Assembly: GCF_900105475.1 (NCBI RefSeq)
Contig: NZ_LT629777.1
Location: 1,984,001 to 2,048,000 of the forward strand
Direction: 5' to 3'
From: Pseudomonas asplenii
Lineage (GTDB): Bacteria; Pseudomonadota; Gammaproteobacteria; Pseudomonadales; Pseudomonadaceae
Length of the DNA: 64,000 nucleotides
Position 1 is the stretch's first letter. Each line of letters begins with the position of its first letter. Made by a program: the position numbers and the translations under genes. Below, in pieces: positions 25,515 to 35,032 of this stretch. The notes beneath the pieces were generated by a model. The model was not told the origin of the DNA. It did not search any database and saw only the letters and a list, made by a program, of their open reading frames with translations.

Positions 25515-26888
25515 TCAGCTTTCATCAAGCTTTTGCAGAAGCTTTTCCAGCTGTTCCTGGCGTTCGGTCTGGCTTAGTTTCGGCTGTGGGTTGAGCGACG
25601 ACCATTGCGGATGCGCTCTGGCCTTGTCCAGGGCTTGCGGCAGCTTGCCCTCGCGCCAGGACTTGTCCACAGGCGTTGCAACGGTAATGCTGTCCAGCGC
25701 CGCATGACCGCGCGCCTCCAAGGCTAGCAGCAGTTGCCGTTGGCGTAGTGCCAGCAGGCGTAGCACTCTGTCGTCGACGGTCAGTTCGCGTTTGCCCTTG
25801 AGCTTGCCGAGCAGGCGGCCGCCGTAGCCGCGTGCGGTCTGCAGGGCGCCGCCAGCGATGGCACCGGCCAGGGCGGCGGCGCCCAGGGTCAGGCCGCCGA
25901 CCAGCAGATCGACGCCAGCCCCCGCCGCCGCTCCGGCGGCAATTCCACCGCCGACCTTCACCCCCAACTGCTTGAGGGTTTCCGGGTTGAACAGATCGTC
26001 GCCCCAGCGGCCGTCGAGCAGTGGCAGATCGCTGGCTGCCGCGTCATTGGTACGAAATGCATAGAGTGTGAGCAGGGCCTCGACGCAACGTTGCTCGCGC
26101 TGGCGCACCGCCTGGCGCAGCTCGGCGATGGCACTGGTTTCGGCTGCCGCATCACCGGCCACCTGGCGTCGGCAGGCGGCGCAGTCGATCAAGAGCTCGG
26201 CGATCAGCCGTTGGGCGCTTTGCCGACGGGCCAGGCGTTGTGCTTCCAGATCGCGGACCAGTCGTTCCAACTGTGCTCGCGAACCTTCGAGCAGCAGTGC
26301 CAGGCTTTCATAGAGACGGCGTTCGCCGTCTTCCGGCGGCGCGACGCTGTCGAAGCGCACCAGGGCATGCAGCCCCAGGCGGGCCAGGGCTTCGCGCCAG
26401 TCGGGCTCGCGCTGGGCGGCGCTGCTGACGAAATTGAGCACCGGCAGCAGCGGTTTGCCGCAACTGGCGAGCACCGACAGTTCGTCGCGGTATTTGGCTA
26501 GCACCGGTTCGCGGGCATCGATCACATACAGCCCGGCATCCGAGGCCAAGAGCTGGCGCAGTACCTTGGCTTCCTGCTCGAAACGCTGGCGGGCTTCGCT
26601 GCCATCAAGGAAGCGACTGACCCGGGCCGGGCCATCGAGGCGTTCGCCGGGCCGGTCAAGACGTTCGAGGTAGTCGAGCAGGGCGATGGCATCTTCCAGG
26701 CCGGGCGTGTCGTACAGCTCCAGCAGCGGCTCGCCGTCGACTGACAACCGCGCCCCTTCGACATGGCGGGTGGTGCTGGGGCGGTGGGAGACTTCGCCAA
26801 AGCCGACGTCCCGGGTCAGGGTACGCAGCAGCGAGGTCTTGCCAACATTGGTGTGGCCGACCACGGCCAGTTTCAATGGTTTAGTCAT
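25515..26888 (-). CDS. Membrane-associated GTPase with DUF3482 domain
   Basis: A 457-residue protein whose N-terminal TRAFAC-type GTPase has G1 VVGHTNVGKTSLL near residue 9, G3 LYDTPGLED near residue 58 and a probable switch region RPSTTRHVEG. The C-terminal half includes long Ala/Leu/Arg helices and a Gly/Ala-rich hydrophobic segment (about residues 310-345) that could insert into the membrane. The family (DUF3482) is unassigned. Its start overlaps the end of the DUF2868 gene by 8 bases, and the two are usually neighbours, so they probably act together. It is convergent with the EF-hand gene, only 29 bases away. Confidence 0.8.
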   Translation of the reverse strand: MTKPLKLAVVGHTNVGKTSLLRTLTRDVGFGEVSHRPSTTRHVEGARLSVDGEPLLELYDTPGLEDAIALLDYLERLDRPGERLDGPARVSRFLDGSEARQRFEQEAKVLRQLLASDAGLYVIDAREPVLAKYRDELSVLASCGKPLLPVLNFVSSAAQREPDWREALARLGLHALVRFDSVAPPEDGERRLYESLALLLEGSRAQLERLVRDLEAQRLARRQSAQRLIAELLIDCAACRRQVAGDAAAETSAIAELRQAVRQREQRCVEALLTLYAFRTNDAAASDLPLLDGRWGDDLFNPETLKQLGVKVGGGIAAGAAAGAGVDLLVGGLTLGAAALAGAIAGGALQTARGYGGRLLGKLKGKRELTVDDRVLRLLALRQRQLLLALEARGHAALDSITVATPVDKSWREGKLPQALDKARAHPQWSSLNPQPKLSQTERQEQLEKLLQKLDES

Positions 26889-28260
26889 GGCCGGTCTCCA
26901 GCCAGGTCAGCGGTGCGCTGTCGGCGAATGGCAGTTCCAATTGTTGCAGGGCGTTGTGCCAGTCGCCGAGACGGTCAGCGTCCAGCGCCTGGCCGGGTGG
27001 CGCCTGCAGCAGCCAGACACGGGTGGCGGCGGCGCTGCGGGCCAACTCGGCGATCAGCGCGAGGCTGCCACGGTCTGGCGAGCGCCGTGGGTCGCAGGCG
27101 ATCGCCAGGCGGGCCGGTGGGAAGCGGCTCAGTTGTTCGAGCAGTTTCTGCCGTGACTCACGGCTGTCGAGAATCCCGGCGTCGCGGACATCTCTGGGCA
27201 GTGCTGGCGACCAGGGACGCTGGTCGTCCAGTTCGATGGCGACCAGCAAGGCGCCGGCGCTGTCCTGACGGGTCACTCCGGCTTCGGCGTTGGGCAACTG
27301 CGCGGGTGCGGCATCGCTGATGCCCAGGCGTTCGCTGCTGGGCATCAGGCGCTCGCGCAGTTGGGCATATCCGGGCAGGTTCGGCTCCAGTGTCAGTTCG
27401 CGAACACCGACACGCCAGCGCCACAGGCACAGCAGCGCCAGTAGCAGGCGGGGCAGCACACCGTATACGACCAGCACTCCGACCAGCCAACCGGCCCAGG
27501 CCTGGCGGGCATTTTCCAGATCGACGCTGGCGTTGCCGCTGGCGCGGATCATCGCTTCGCTGGGCACGCTGAAGCCCAGCAGAGCCGGCAGGGCGCCGAG
27601 GCCTTGGGTCAGGCCGACGAAAGTGTCGCCGCCGAGAATGGTGGTTTCCCAGACGAAGCCGTAGCGCCGGGTGGCGAGCAACGTCAATAGCACCACCAGT
27701 GCGCAGGCCAGGGCCAGCAGCCACAGACCGTGGACGACGAGGCCGATGGCCCAGCGGTTCAGGCGCTGACGTTGCAGCAGGAGCACCAGCGCCGGTACCA
27801 GTTGGGCCGCCTGGGCATCACGGGCGAGTTTTTCGCTGAGCCACAACCACAGCCGTCCGAGACTGGCACTGTGGTCGCCAGCGAAGAACAGGCCCAGGGC
27901 CCAGCTTGCCAACAGCAGCAGGTTCAGCCCGAGCAGGCTGCCCAGCGCCCAGAACACATTGACCGGCAATGGGCCGTTGCCCAGCGCGGCGAACGCCAGG
28001 CCGGCGCCGCTGAGGACCGTCAACATGGCGAGCAACAACAAGGCCAGTCGTGCGCCCTGCAGCCAGTGGCGCAGGGCGGCGAGCTGACCATCGCGTTCGG
28101 CCAGCCAGAGTGCGCGATTCTGGATGCGGGTCGCCAGGTCGCCACCGGCGGCGCGGGCGCGACGATTGGCTTCGAGATCCTCCAGGGAACCGGCCTGTTC
28201 TTCGCGCAGGCGCACGGTCTCGGTCAGCCAGAGGCGTTGCAGGGGAGTCGGTTCAGTCAC
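26881..28260 (-). CDS. DUF2868 integral membrane protein
   Basis: A 459-residue protein with several hydrophobic segments in the N-terminal two thirds (about residues 70-90, 98-122, 163-190 and 258-285) and a soluble C-terminal portion. It resembles DUF2868. No motif indicates activity. It is translationally coupled to the downstream DUF3482 GTPase (8-base overlap), which suggests a membrane anchor or scaffold for that GTPase. The upstream neighbour folA is divergent, with 83 bases between starts. Confidence 0.75.
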   Translation of the reverse strand: MTEPTPLQRLWLTETVRLREEQAGSLEDLEANRRARAAGGDLATRIQNRALWLAERDGQLAALRHWLQGARLALLLLAMLTVLSGAGLAFAALGNGPLPVNVFWALGSLLGLNLLLLASWALGLFFAGDHSASLGRLWLWLSEKLARDAQAAQLVPALVLLLQRQRLNRWAIGLVVHGLWLLALACALVVLLTLLATRRYGFVWETTILGGDTFVGLTQGLGALPALLGFSVPSEAMIRASGNASVDLENARQAWAGWLVGVLVVYGVLPRLLLALLCLWRWRVGVRELTLEPNLPGYAQLRERLMPSSERLGISDAAPAQLPNAEAGVTRQDSAGALLVAIELDDQRPWSPALPRDVRDAGILDSRESRQKLLEQLSRFPPARLAIACDPRRSPDRGSLALIAELARSAAATRVWLLQAPPGQALDADRLGDWHNALQQLELPFADSAPLTWLETGHD

Positions 28261-28343
28261 GCGCCGTCCTGTTTCCGGGGAGAGTCAGAAGCATAACCCC
28301 TGCGGCTAGTGCCTGCACCCGGGTGTCGGGTATCCTCGGCGGC

Positions 28344-28856
28344 ATGAAAACCAAACTCCCCCTCAGCCTGATCGCGGCCCTCGCGGAAAACCGCGTGATC
28401 GGTGTCGACAATCGCATGCCCTGGCATTTGCCGGCGGATTTCAAATATTTCAAGGCCACTACTCTGGGCAAGCCGATCATCATGGGCCGCAAGACCTGGG
28501 ATTCCCTTGGTCGACCATTGCCGGGCCGCCTGAACCTGGTGGTGAGCCGTCAGGCCGGGTTGCAACTGGACGGTGCCGAGGTGTTTTCATCATTGGACGC
28601 CGCGCTGGTGCGGGCCGAGGAATGGGCGTTGGAGCAGGGCGTCGATGAGCTGATGCTGATCGGCGGGGCGCAGTTGTATGCCCAGGGGCTGGAGCAGGCC
28701 GACCGTCTGTATCTGACTCGGGTCGGTCTGAGTCTGGAAGGCGACGCCTGGTTCCCGGAATTCGACCTGAGCGTGTGGCAGCGGGTTTCCGACGAGCCGC
28801 ATCCGGCGGAAGGCGACAAGCCGGCGTTCAGTTTCGAGGTCTGGGAAAGAACCTGA
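28344..28856 (+). CDS. folA: Dihydrofolate reductase FolA
   Basis: A 170-residue enzyme that reduces dihydrofolate with NADPH and so recycles the product of ThyA. Typical segments are SLIAALAENRVIGVDNRMPW (substrate loop with the conserved MPWHLPADFKYF), the cofactor-binding GRKTWDSLGRPLPGR, and IGGAQLYAQGL near residue 111. The ATG at 28344 is preceded by a GGCGGC stretch with only a poor ribosome binding site; the long upstream extension in the same frame is antisense to the DUF2868 gene and not family-like. Confidence 0.96.
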   Translation: MKTKLPLSLIAALAENRVIGVDNRMPWHLPADFKYFKATTLGKPIIMGRKTWDSLGRPLPGRLNLVVSRQAGLQLDGAEVFSSLDAALVRAEEWALEQGVDELMLIGGAQLYAQGLEQADRLYLTRVGLSLEGDAWFPEFDLSVWQRVSDEPHPAEGDKPAFSFEVWERT

Positions 28857-28886
28857 CGGGGCGGCTGAACGCCGGTGCCGGCTTTG

Positions 28887-28903
28887 CGGCTGCTTGGCAG
28901 CCG
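28887..28903. terminator. Short perfect hairpin between folA and tcyP
   Basis: CGGCTGC and GCAGCCG form a 7-bp stem with a 3-base loop in the 95-base gap between convergent folA and tcyP. It lacks a T-tract, so a terminator role is only possible. Confidence 0.4.
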
Positions 28904-28951
28904 AGAGCGGCGGTGCGGCGTCCCGACAACCCCGCTCACCACAACAGCTGA

Positions 28952-30343
28952 TCAGGCCTGCGCCAGCTCCGTATGCTCATCGGCATCCAGCAGACGCTTG
29001 TCGGTCTGTTGCATCACCTGGCTTGTGATGGTCCCGGCGGTTATCGAACCGCTCACGTTCAGCGCGGTACGGCCCATGTCGATCAGCGGTTCCACCGAGA
29101 TCAACAGCGCCACCAGTGATACCGGCAGGCCCATCGCCGGCAGCACGATCAGCGCGGCGAAGGTTGCACCGCCACCCACGCCGGCCACACCCGCCGAACT
29201 CAGGGTGACAATGGCCACCAGCGTCGCGATCCACAGCGGGTCCAGCGGGTTGATCCCCACGGTCGGCGCAACCATCACCGCCAGCATCGCCGGATACAGG
29301 CCAGCGCAACCATTCTGGCCAATCGTCGCCCCGAACGAAGCGGCGAAACTGGCAATCGACTGGGGAATACCCAGGCGCCGGGTCTGCGCCTCGATGCTCA
29401 GCGGGATGCTCGCGGCACTGGAACGGCTGGTGAAGGCAAAGGTCAGCACCGGCCAGATCTTGCGGAAGAACCGCAGCGGATTGATTCCGGCCAGCGATAC
29501 CAGCAGCCCGTGGACCACGAACATCAGCCCCAGGCCGATATAGGACACCACCACGAAACTGCCGAGCTTGATGATGTCCTGCAGGTTGGAACCGGCCACC
29601 ACCTTGGTCATCAGCGCCAACACACCGTAGGGCGTCAGCTTCATCACCACGCGCACCAGGCGCATCACCCAGGCTTGCAGGGTGTCGATGGCATTGACCA
29701 CCTTCTGGCCTTTTTCCGCGTCGTCCTTGAGCAACTGCAGGGCGGCGACGCCCAGGAAGGCGGCGAAGATCACCACGCTGATGATCGAGGTCGGTTTGGC
29801 CCGGGCCAGATCGGCGAAAGGATTCTGTGGGATGAACGACAGCAGCAGTTGCGGCACGTTGAGGTCGGCGACCTTGCCCGCGTAGTCGGTCTGGATGGTC
29901 TGCAGGCGAGCCATTTCCTGGCTGCCGGCCACCAGGCCTTCGGCGGTCAGGCCGAACAGGTTGGTCAGGACGATGCCGATCAGCGCGGCGATGGCGGTGG
30001 TGAACAGCAGCGTACCAATGGTCAGGAAGCTGATCTTGCCCAGGGACGAGGCGTTATGCAGACGGGCCACGGCGCTGAGAATCGAGGCGAAGACCAGCGG
30101 GATCACGATCATTTGCAGCAACTGCACATAACCATTGCCCACCAGGTCGAACCAGGCGATAGAGGCCTTGAGCACCGGGTTGCCGTCGCCGTAGACGGTA
30201 TGCAGGCCGAGGCCGAACGCCACACCCAGGGCCAGGGCGAACAGCACCTTGCGGGCCAGGCTCCAGGAGGTATGGCGGGTTTGCGCCAGGCCCAGCAACA
30301 GGGCGAGGAACACCAGCAGATTGAGGATCAGCGGCAGGTTCAT
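28952..30343 (-). CDS. tcyP: L-cystine:cation symporter TcyP
   Basis: A 463-residue member of the dicarboxylate/amino acid:cation symporter (DAACS) family. The N-terminus [12 protein letters not shown] and the [20 protein letters not shown] segment closely match TcyP of E. coli, which imports cystine with sodium or protons. The hairpin region [15 protein letters not shown] (near residue 310) and the [19 protein letters not shown] segment are DAACS signatures. I chose the start at 30343 over 30370 because a GGAG ribosome binding site lies 7 bases upstream and the shorter form matches the family. Confidence 0.92.
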   Translation of the reverse strand: MNLPLILNLLVFLALLLGLAQTRHTSWSLARKVLFALALGVAFGLGLHTVYGDGNPVLKASIAWFDLVGNGYVQLLQMIVIPLVFASILSAVARLHNASSLGKISFLTIGTLLFTTAIAALIGIVLTNLFGLTAEGLVAGSQEMARLQTIQTDYAGKVADLNVPQLLLSFIPQNPFADLARAKPTSIISVVIFAAFLGVAALQLLKDDAEKGQKVVNAIDTLQAWVMRLVRVVMKLTPYGVLALMTKVVAGSNLQDIIKLGSFVVVSYIGLGLMFVVHGLLVSLAGINPLRFFRKIWPVLTFAFTSRSSAASIPLSIEAQTRRLGIPQSIASFAASFGATIGQNGCAGLYPAMLAVMVAPTVGINPLDPLWIATLVAIVTLSSAGVAGVGGGATFAALIVLPAMGLPVSLVALLISVEPLIDMGRTALNVSGSITAGTITSQVMQQTDKRLLDADEHTELAQA

Positions 30344-30586
30344 GAAAACTCCGAAAACAATGGATGCCAATCACTCTGGGTCAGTGACTGTGAACAGATC
30401 AGACTAACAGCTTGATATATATAGATTTAATATCTAAATGGAATGTCGGGTGTCGTTTTTGGAATAAGCCGTTGGCGCTGGAACGTATGCCGGTGGCGGG
30501 ATCAGGACGCGGGCGGTCGTCCTCGGATGAGAACTGTCACATGGATTTGTTAGCGTCGATGCCTTTCAGCCAGGAAGATATCGTCC

Positions 30587-31642
30587 ATGAAATTCGTCCC
30601 GAAACTCCTCGCCGTCGCACTCTGCCTGGGCCTTGCCGGACAGGCTTGCGCCACCGAACTCAAGCACTGGCCCGAAGCCCAGGCCAAGCAACTGGAGGCG
30701 ATGATCGCCGCCAACGCCAACAAGGGTAATTTCGCGGTGTTCGACATGGACAACACCAGCTATCGCTATGACCTGGAGGAGTCGCTGCTGCCCTACCTGG
30801 AGAACAAGGGGCTGATCACCCGCGATACCCTGGACTCTTCGCTGAAGCTGATCCCGTTCAAGGACACTGCCGACCACAAGGAAAGCCTGTTCAGCTACTA
30901 CTACCGCCTCTGCGAAATCGACGACATGGTCTGCTACCCCTGGGTGGCCCAGGTGTTCTCCGGTTTCACCCTCAAGGAACTCAAGGGTTACGTCGACGAG
31001 ATGATGGCTTCGGGCAAGCCGGTGCCGAGCACCTATTACGATGGCGACGTGGTGAAGAACATCGAGGTACAGCCGCCGAAGGTCTTCACCGGCCAGGCTG
31101 AGCTGTACAACAAGTTGATGGAAAACGGCATCGAGGTCTATGTGGTGACCGCCGCTTCGGAAGAGCTGGTGCGCATGGTCGCGGCGGATCCGAAGTACGG
31201 CTATAACGTCAAGCCGCAGAACGTGATCGGTGTGACAACGCTGCTCAAGGACCGCAAGACCGGTGAACTGACCACCGCGCGCAAGCAGATCAGCGCCGGC
31301 AAATATGAAGAGAAGGCCAACCTCGGCCTGGAACTGACCCCGTACCTGTGGACTCCGGCGACTTGGATGGCCGGCAAGCAGGCGGCCATCCTGACCTATA
31401 TCGACCAGTGGAAGAAACCGGTACTGGTGGGCGGCGACACCCCTTCGAGCGATGGCTACATGCTGTTCCACAGCGTCGACGTGGCCAAGGGCGGCGTGCA
31501 CCTGTGGGTCAACCGCAAGGACAAGTACATGACCCAGCTCAACGGCATGATGAAGACTTACGCCGAGGCTCAGGCCAAGGAAGGCTTGCCGGTGACGGCG
31601 GACAAGAACTGGGTGATCGTCAAGCCTGAAGATATCCAGTAA
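30587..31642 (+). CDS. pchP: Phosphorylcholine phosphatase PchP (HAD superfamily, periplasmic)
   Basis: A 351-residue periplasmic HAD enzyme that hydrolyses phosphorylcholine to choline and phosphate. Signal peptide: residues 1 to about 22 (LLAVALCLGLAGQACA). The HAD motif I is FAVFDMDNTSYRYD near residue 50, motif II is VVTAASEELV, and the acidic motif is PVLVGGDTPSSDGYML near residue 275. Cysteines in YRLCEIDDMVCYPW may form a disulfide. In P. aeruginosa the orthologue is induced by choline and helps it use host phospholipid head groups. It ends before a strong bidirectional terminator shared with ilvD. Confidence 0.9.
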   Translation: MKFVPKLLAVALCLGLAGQACATELKHWPEAQAKQLEAMIAANANKGNFAVFDMDNTSYRYDLEESLLPYLENKGLITRDTLDSSLKLIPFKDTADHKESLFSYYYRLCEIDDMVCYPWVAQVFSGFTLKELKGYVDEMMASGKPVPSTYYDGDVVKNIEVQPPKVFTGQAELYNKLMENGIEVYVVTAASEELVRMVAADPKYGYNVKPQNVIGVTTLLKDRKTGELTTARKQISAGKYEEKANLGLELTPYLWTPATWMAGKQAAILTYIDQWKKPVLVGGDTPSSDGYMLFHSVDVAKGGVHLWVNRKDKYMTQLNGMMKTYAEAQAKEGLPVTADKNWVIVKPEDIQ

Positions 31643-31655
31643 TCCAGCAGGCAAT

Positions 31656-31684
31656 AAAAAGCCCGGCATTGACCGGGCTTTTCA
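31656..31684. terminator. Bidirectional Rho-independent terminator between pchP and ilvD
   Basis: AAAAAGCCCGG and CCGGGCTTTT pair around a 6-base loop, with A-rich and T-rich flanks on both sides, so it can end transcription from either strand. Confidence 0.92.
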
Positions 31685-31697
31685 TTGGGCGGGTGGT

Positions 31698-33545
31698 TTA
31701 TGGCACCAGCTTGTCCAGCATCGCCTTGTCGCGGACCGCGCCCTTGTCGGCGCTGGTGGCGAGCAATGCGTAGGCCTTCAACGCGGTAGTCACCTTGCGT
31801 GGACGGGTTTCCACCGGTTTCCAGCCTTTCTTGTCCTGTTCGGCACGGCGGCTGGCCATTTCCTCGTCGCTGATCAACAGGTTGATCGAACGGTTCGGAA
31901 TGTCGATCAGTACCTTGTCGCCATCCTGCACCAGGCCGATCGCGCCGCCAGCAGCCGCTTCCGGAGACGCATGGCCGATGGACAGGCCCGAGGTACCGCC
32001 AGAGAAACGACCATCGGTCAGCAGGGCACAGGCTTTGCCCAGGCCCTTGGACTTCAGGTAGGAGGTCGGGTAGAGCATTTCCTGCATGCCCGGGCCGCCT
32101 TTCGGACCTTCGTAACGGATGATCACGATGTCGCCGGCCTTCACTTCGTCGGCGAGGATGCCGCGTACGGCGCTGTCCTGGCTTTCGAAGATCTTCGCGT
32201 TGCCTTCGAACACATGGATCGACTCGTCGACCCCGGCGGTTTTCACCACGCAACCGTCGAGGGCGATGTTGCCGTACAGCACGGCCAGGCCGCCTTCTTT
32301 CGAATAGGCATGCTCGACACTGCGGATACAACCGTTTTCACGGTCGTCGTCCAGGGTTTCCCAGCGGGTCGACTGACTGAACGCGGTCTGGGTCGGGATA
32401 CCGGCCGGGCCGGCCTTGAAGAAGGTGTGCACCGCTTCGTCGTCGGTCTGGGTGATGTCCCACTTGGCGATGCCGTCGGCCAGGGTCTTGCTGTGCACGG
32501 TCGGCAGGTCGGTGTGCAACAGGCCGCCACGGGCCAGTTCGCCGAGGATGCTGAAGATCCCGCCGGCGCGGTGCACGTCTTCCATGTGGTACTTCTGGAT
32601 GTTCGGCGCAACCTTGCACAGTTGCGGCACGTGACGGGACAGCCGGTCGATATCGCGCAGGTCGAAATCGATCTCGGCTTCCTGGGCAGCCGCCAGCAGG
32701 TGCAGGATGGTATTGGTGGAACCACCCATGGCGATGTCCAGCGTCATGGCGTTTTCGAACGCCTTGAAGTTGGCGATGTTGCGCGGCAGGACCGAGTCAT
32801 CGTTGTCGCCGTAGTGACGCTGGCACAGCTCGACGATGGTCCGGCCGGCCTGCAGGAACAGCTGCTCGCGGTCGGCGTGGGTCGCCAGGGTCGAACCGTT
32901 GCCCGGCAGGGCCAGGCCGAGGGCTTCGGTCAGGCAGTTCATCGAGTTGGCGGTGAACATGCCGGAGCACGAACCGCAGGTCGGGCAGGCGTTGCGCTCG
33001 TACTCGGCAACCTTCTCGTCGGAAGCGCTGGAGTCGGCGGCGATGACCATGGCGTCCACCAGGTCCAGGCCGTGGGAGGCCAGTTTGGTCTTGCCGGCTT
33101 CCATCGGACCGCCGGACACGAAGATCACCGGGATGTTCAGGCGCAGGGCGGCCATCAGCATGCCAGGGGTGATCTTGTCGCAATTGGAGATGCAGACGAT
33201 GGCGTCGGCGCAGTGGGCGTTGACCATGTACTCGACGGAGTCGGCGATGATCTCGCGGCTCGGCAGCGAATAGAGCATGCCGTCGTGACCCATGGCGATG
33301 CCGTCATCCACGGCGATGGTGTTGAATTCCTTGGCGACGCCACCGGCGCGTTCGATCTCGCGGGCGACCAGTTGGCCCATGTCCTTGAGGTGGACGTGGC
33401 CAGGTACGAACTGGGTGAAGGAGTTGGCGACGGCGATGATCGGTTTCTTGAAGTCGGCGTCTTTCATCCCCGTGGCGCGCCACAAGGCACGGGCACCGGC
33501 CATGTTGCGGCCGTGGGTGGATGTTTTCGAGCGGTAATCAGGCAT
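31698..33545 (-). CDS. ilvD: Dihydroxy-acid dehydratase IlvD
   Basis: A 615-residue Fe-S dehydratase of valine, isoleucine and pantothenate synthesis. Starting at [20 protein letters not shown] gives the length of E. coli IlvD (616). Three conserved cysteines for the cluster occur in [30 protein letters not shown] and downstream; the catalytic [16 protein letters not shown] segment is near residue 475. The ATG at 33545 is preferred over 33653, which adds a non-family extension. The window also holds ilvA, though the two are not in one operon. Confidence 0.97.
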   Translation of the reverse strand: MPDYRSKTSTHGRNMAGARALWRATGMKDADFKKPIIAVANSFTQFVPGHVHLKDMGQLVAREIERAGGVAKEFNTIAVDDGIAMGHDGMLYSLPSREIIADSVEYMVNAHCADAIVCISNCDKITPGMLMAALRLNIPVIFVSGGPMEAGKTKLASHGLDLVDAMVIAADSSASDEKVAEYERNACPTCGSCSGMFTANSMNCLTEALGLALPGNGSTLATHADREQLFLQAGRTIVELCQRHYGDNDDSVLPRNIANFKAFENAMTLDIAMGGSTNTILHLLAAAQEAEIDFDLRDIDRLSRHVPQLCKVAPNIQKYHMEDVHRAGGIFSILGELARGGLLHTDLPTVHSKTLADGIAKWDITQTDDEAVHTFFKAGPAGIPTQTAFSQSTRWETLDDDRENGCIRSVEHAYSKEGGLAVLYGNIALDGCVVKTAGVDESIHVFEGNAKIFESQDSAVRGILADEVKAGDIVIIRYEGPKGGPGMQEMLYPTSYLKSKGLGKACALLTDGRFSGGTSGLSIGHASPEAAAGGAIGLVQDGDKVLIDIPNRSINLLISDEEMASRRAEQDKKGWKPVETRPRKVTTALKAYALLATSADKGAVRDKAMLDKLVP

Positions 33546-33850
33546 GGAGCACTCCGGGCGGCTAATCAGGTAACAAGTGGGGAGTGAGCTTCTATTGACC
33601 TTCGGGAACACCTGGAAAATGGCCGTGTGTCCGAAAGCTGCCGATAACGACACGGGATCGCCGTGCGTTTCAGCCTGAGCTCATAAACCCGCCGGGGGAT
33701 GACTGGCGATGAATAGAGCGATTCTACACCGCTGGCGCCTGGAAGGAATGGGGCGGACGCTCAAGGGGAGTAGGCCTGGCTTCATCCACGTGCCATGGAT
33801 TTCCGGGGCCGGTGGTGCGAGGGCATCGACTCGCGGGCCTGAGGCTGCGC
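33546..33850. other. Intergenic region between ilvD and the MFS gene of system B
   Basis: 305 bases with no supported gene. The ilvD promoter (minus strand) must lie in its left part. A 63-codon plus-strand frame (33709-33900) runs out of it but has no ribosome binding site or recognisable protein. I see no strong hairpin terminator for the MFS transcript. Confidence 0.7.
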
Positions 33851-35032
33851 TCAGCGCCCGATCCTGGCGCTGTTCAACAGGCCGAGCAGGCTGCAGATGA
33901 TGAAGCCCATGCCGAGGGTCGGCAGCAGCAGGGTATCGCTCCGGGCCAGGACTGCACTACCGGCGGCGGCCGCGAGAAACATGAGGGTGTTGCCCGCCGA
34001 TGCCGCAGTACCGGCGTTGGCCGAGAACAGCAGCATCGCCGCGGAGATCGCCGCAGGGCGGGTGATACTGACCGCGGCGGCGCTCAGGCACATGGGCAGC
34101 AACAGGCTGGCGGTGGAAACCAGCCCCAGTTGCAGGATCAACAGCAGCGCCAGGCCGGCGGCGCCCAGCAGAAGCAGGCCGATGTCGATCTGGGCCCGTA
34201 CTCCCAGGCGCTTCTGCAACCAGGCGGCGGCCACGCCGCCAAACAGATAGGCCGTGCCATAGATCAGCAGTACGATGGCGTACTGGTACTCGGAGAGCCG
34301 CAAACCGTCCATGAAGATCAGTGGGGAGACGCTGGTCAGGGCAAAGTAGGCGCAGAACACCAGGGCTGCAATCTGCCAGTAACGGCGGAAGTCGCCATGG
34401 CTGAGGATTTCCCCGATCGACAGGCGCTGGGCCGGGCTATGTGTTGCGTCTGCGGCGCAGCGCGGGGGTAGCACCCGCAGCGCCAACAGGAAGAGGCCCG
34501 CGGCGACAATGGCAAAGGCATGAAAGCTGCTCTTCCAGCCAAAGTGGTCCAGCAACCAGGAACCGAGCAGGGGCGACAGGGCCACGAACAGGCCGCTGAA
34601 GCTCATGTAGCTGATACGTACGCAGGCGCGGTCCTGCGGCTCGAAGAGGTCTTCGACCAATGCCAGGCCGAGAACGAAGAAGCCGCAACCCAGGGCCTGG
34701 ACGCCACGAAAGAACAGGAAGGTGGTGAAGTTCAGGGTCAGGGTGCAACCGATGGCACCCATACAGGCAATGGTTAGGCATGCCAGCAGCACTTCCTTGC
34801 GTCCGAGTCGATCGGAGAGCGGCCCGGTCAGCAGTTGCGAGAAGGCGAAGACCAGAGTGAACAGGCTGACCGTCAGGGCGATATCGGCGGTCGACGTGGC
34901 GAACTGCTCCGCCAGGGTGGGAAACGCTGGTAGCAGGACGTTGAGCGGGAAAAAACTGATCAGCGAGATGCCCGTTACCAGCAGCAGTCGGGGGCGGTTC
35001 GATGATCGTGGGTTGGTTGCGGTCGAAGGCAT
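33851..35032 (-). CDS. System B: major facilitator superfamily exporter (Bcr/CflA-like drug efflux)
   Basis: A 393-residue, twelve-helix MFS protein. The motif A loop between helices 2 and 3 is LLTGPLSDRLGRKEVLLACL (residues about 59-78), and the N-terminal helix LLLVTGISLISFFPLNVLLPAFP resembles drug:H+ antiporters of the Bcr/CflA group. Its ATG overlaps the stop of the SagB-like gene by one base (TGATG), so it is co-translated with that enzyme and probably exports its product or gives self-resistance. Start at 35032 is fixed by this overlap; the longer frame from 35299 lies inside the upstream gene. Confidence 0.85.
   Translation of the reverse strand: MPSTATNPRSSNRPRLLLVTGISLISFFPLNVLLPAFPTLAEQFATSTADIALTVSLFTLVFAFSQLLTGPLSDRLGRKEVLLACLTIACMGAIGCTLTLNFTTFLFFRGVQALGCGFFVLGLALVEDLFEPQDRACVRISYMSFSGLFVALSPLLGSWLLDHFGWKSSFHAFAIVAAGLFLLALRVLPPRCAADATHSPAQRLSIGEILSHGDFRRYWQIAALVFCAYFALTSVSPLIFMDGLRLSEYQYAIVLLIYGTAYLFGGVAAAWLQKRLGVRAQIDIGLLLLGAAGLALLLILQLGLVSTASLLLPMCLSAAAVSITRPAAISAAMLLFSANAGTAASAGNTLMFLAAAAGSAVLARSDTLLLPTLGMGFIICSLLGLLNSARIGR

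Noticed and set aside
31971..33587. 538-residue plus-strand frame opposite ilvD
   Set aside because: Antisense to a complete, confidently identified ilvD; the Gly/Val/Gln-rich composition is typical of reverse-strand shadows.
33709..33900. 63-residue plus-strand frame between ilvD and the MFS gene
   Set aside because: It lacks a ribosome binding site, overlaps the MFS gene end antisense, and resembles no known protein.
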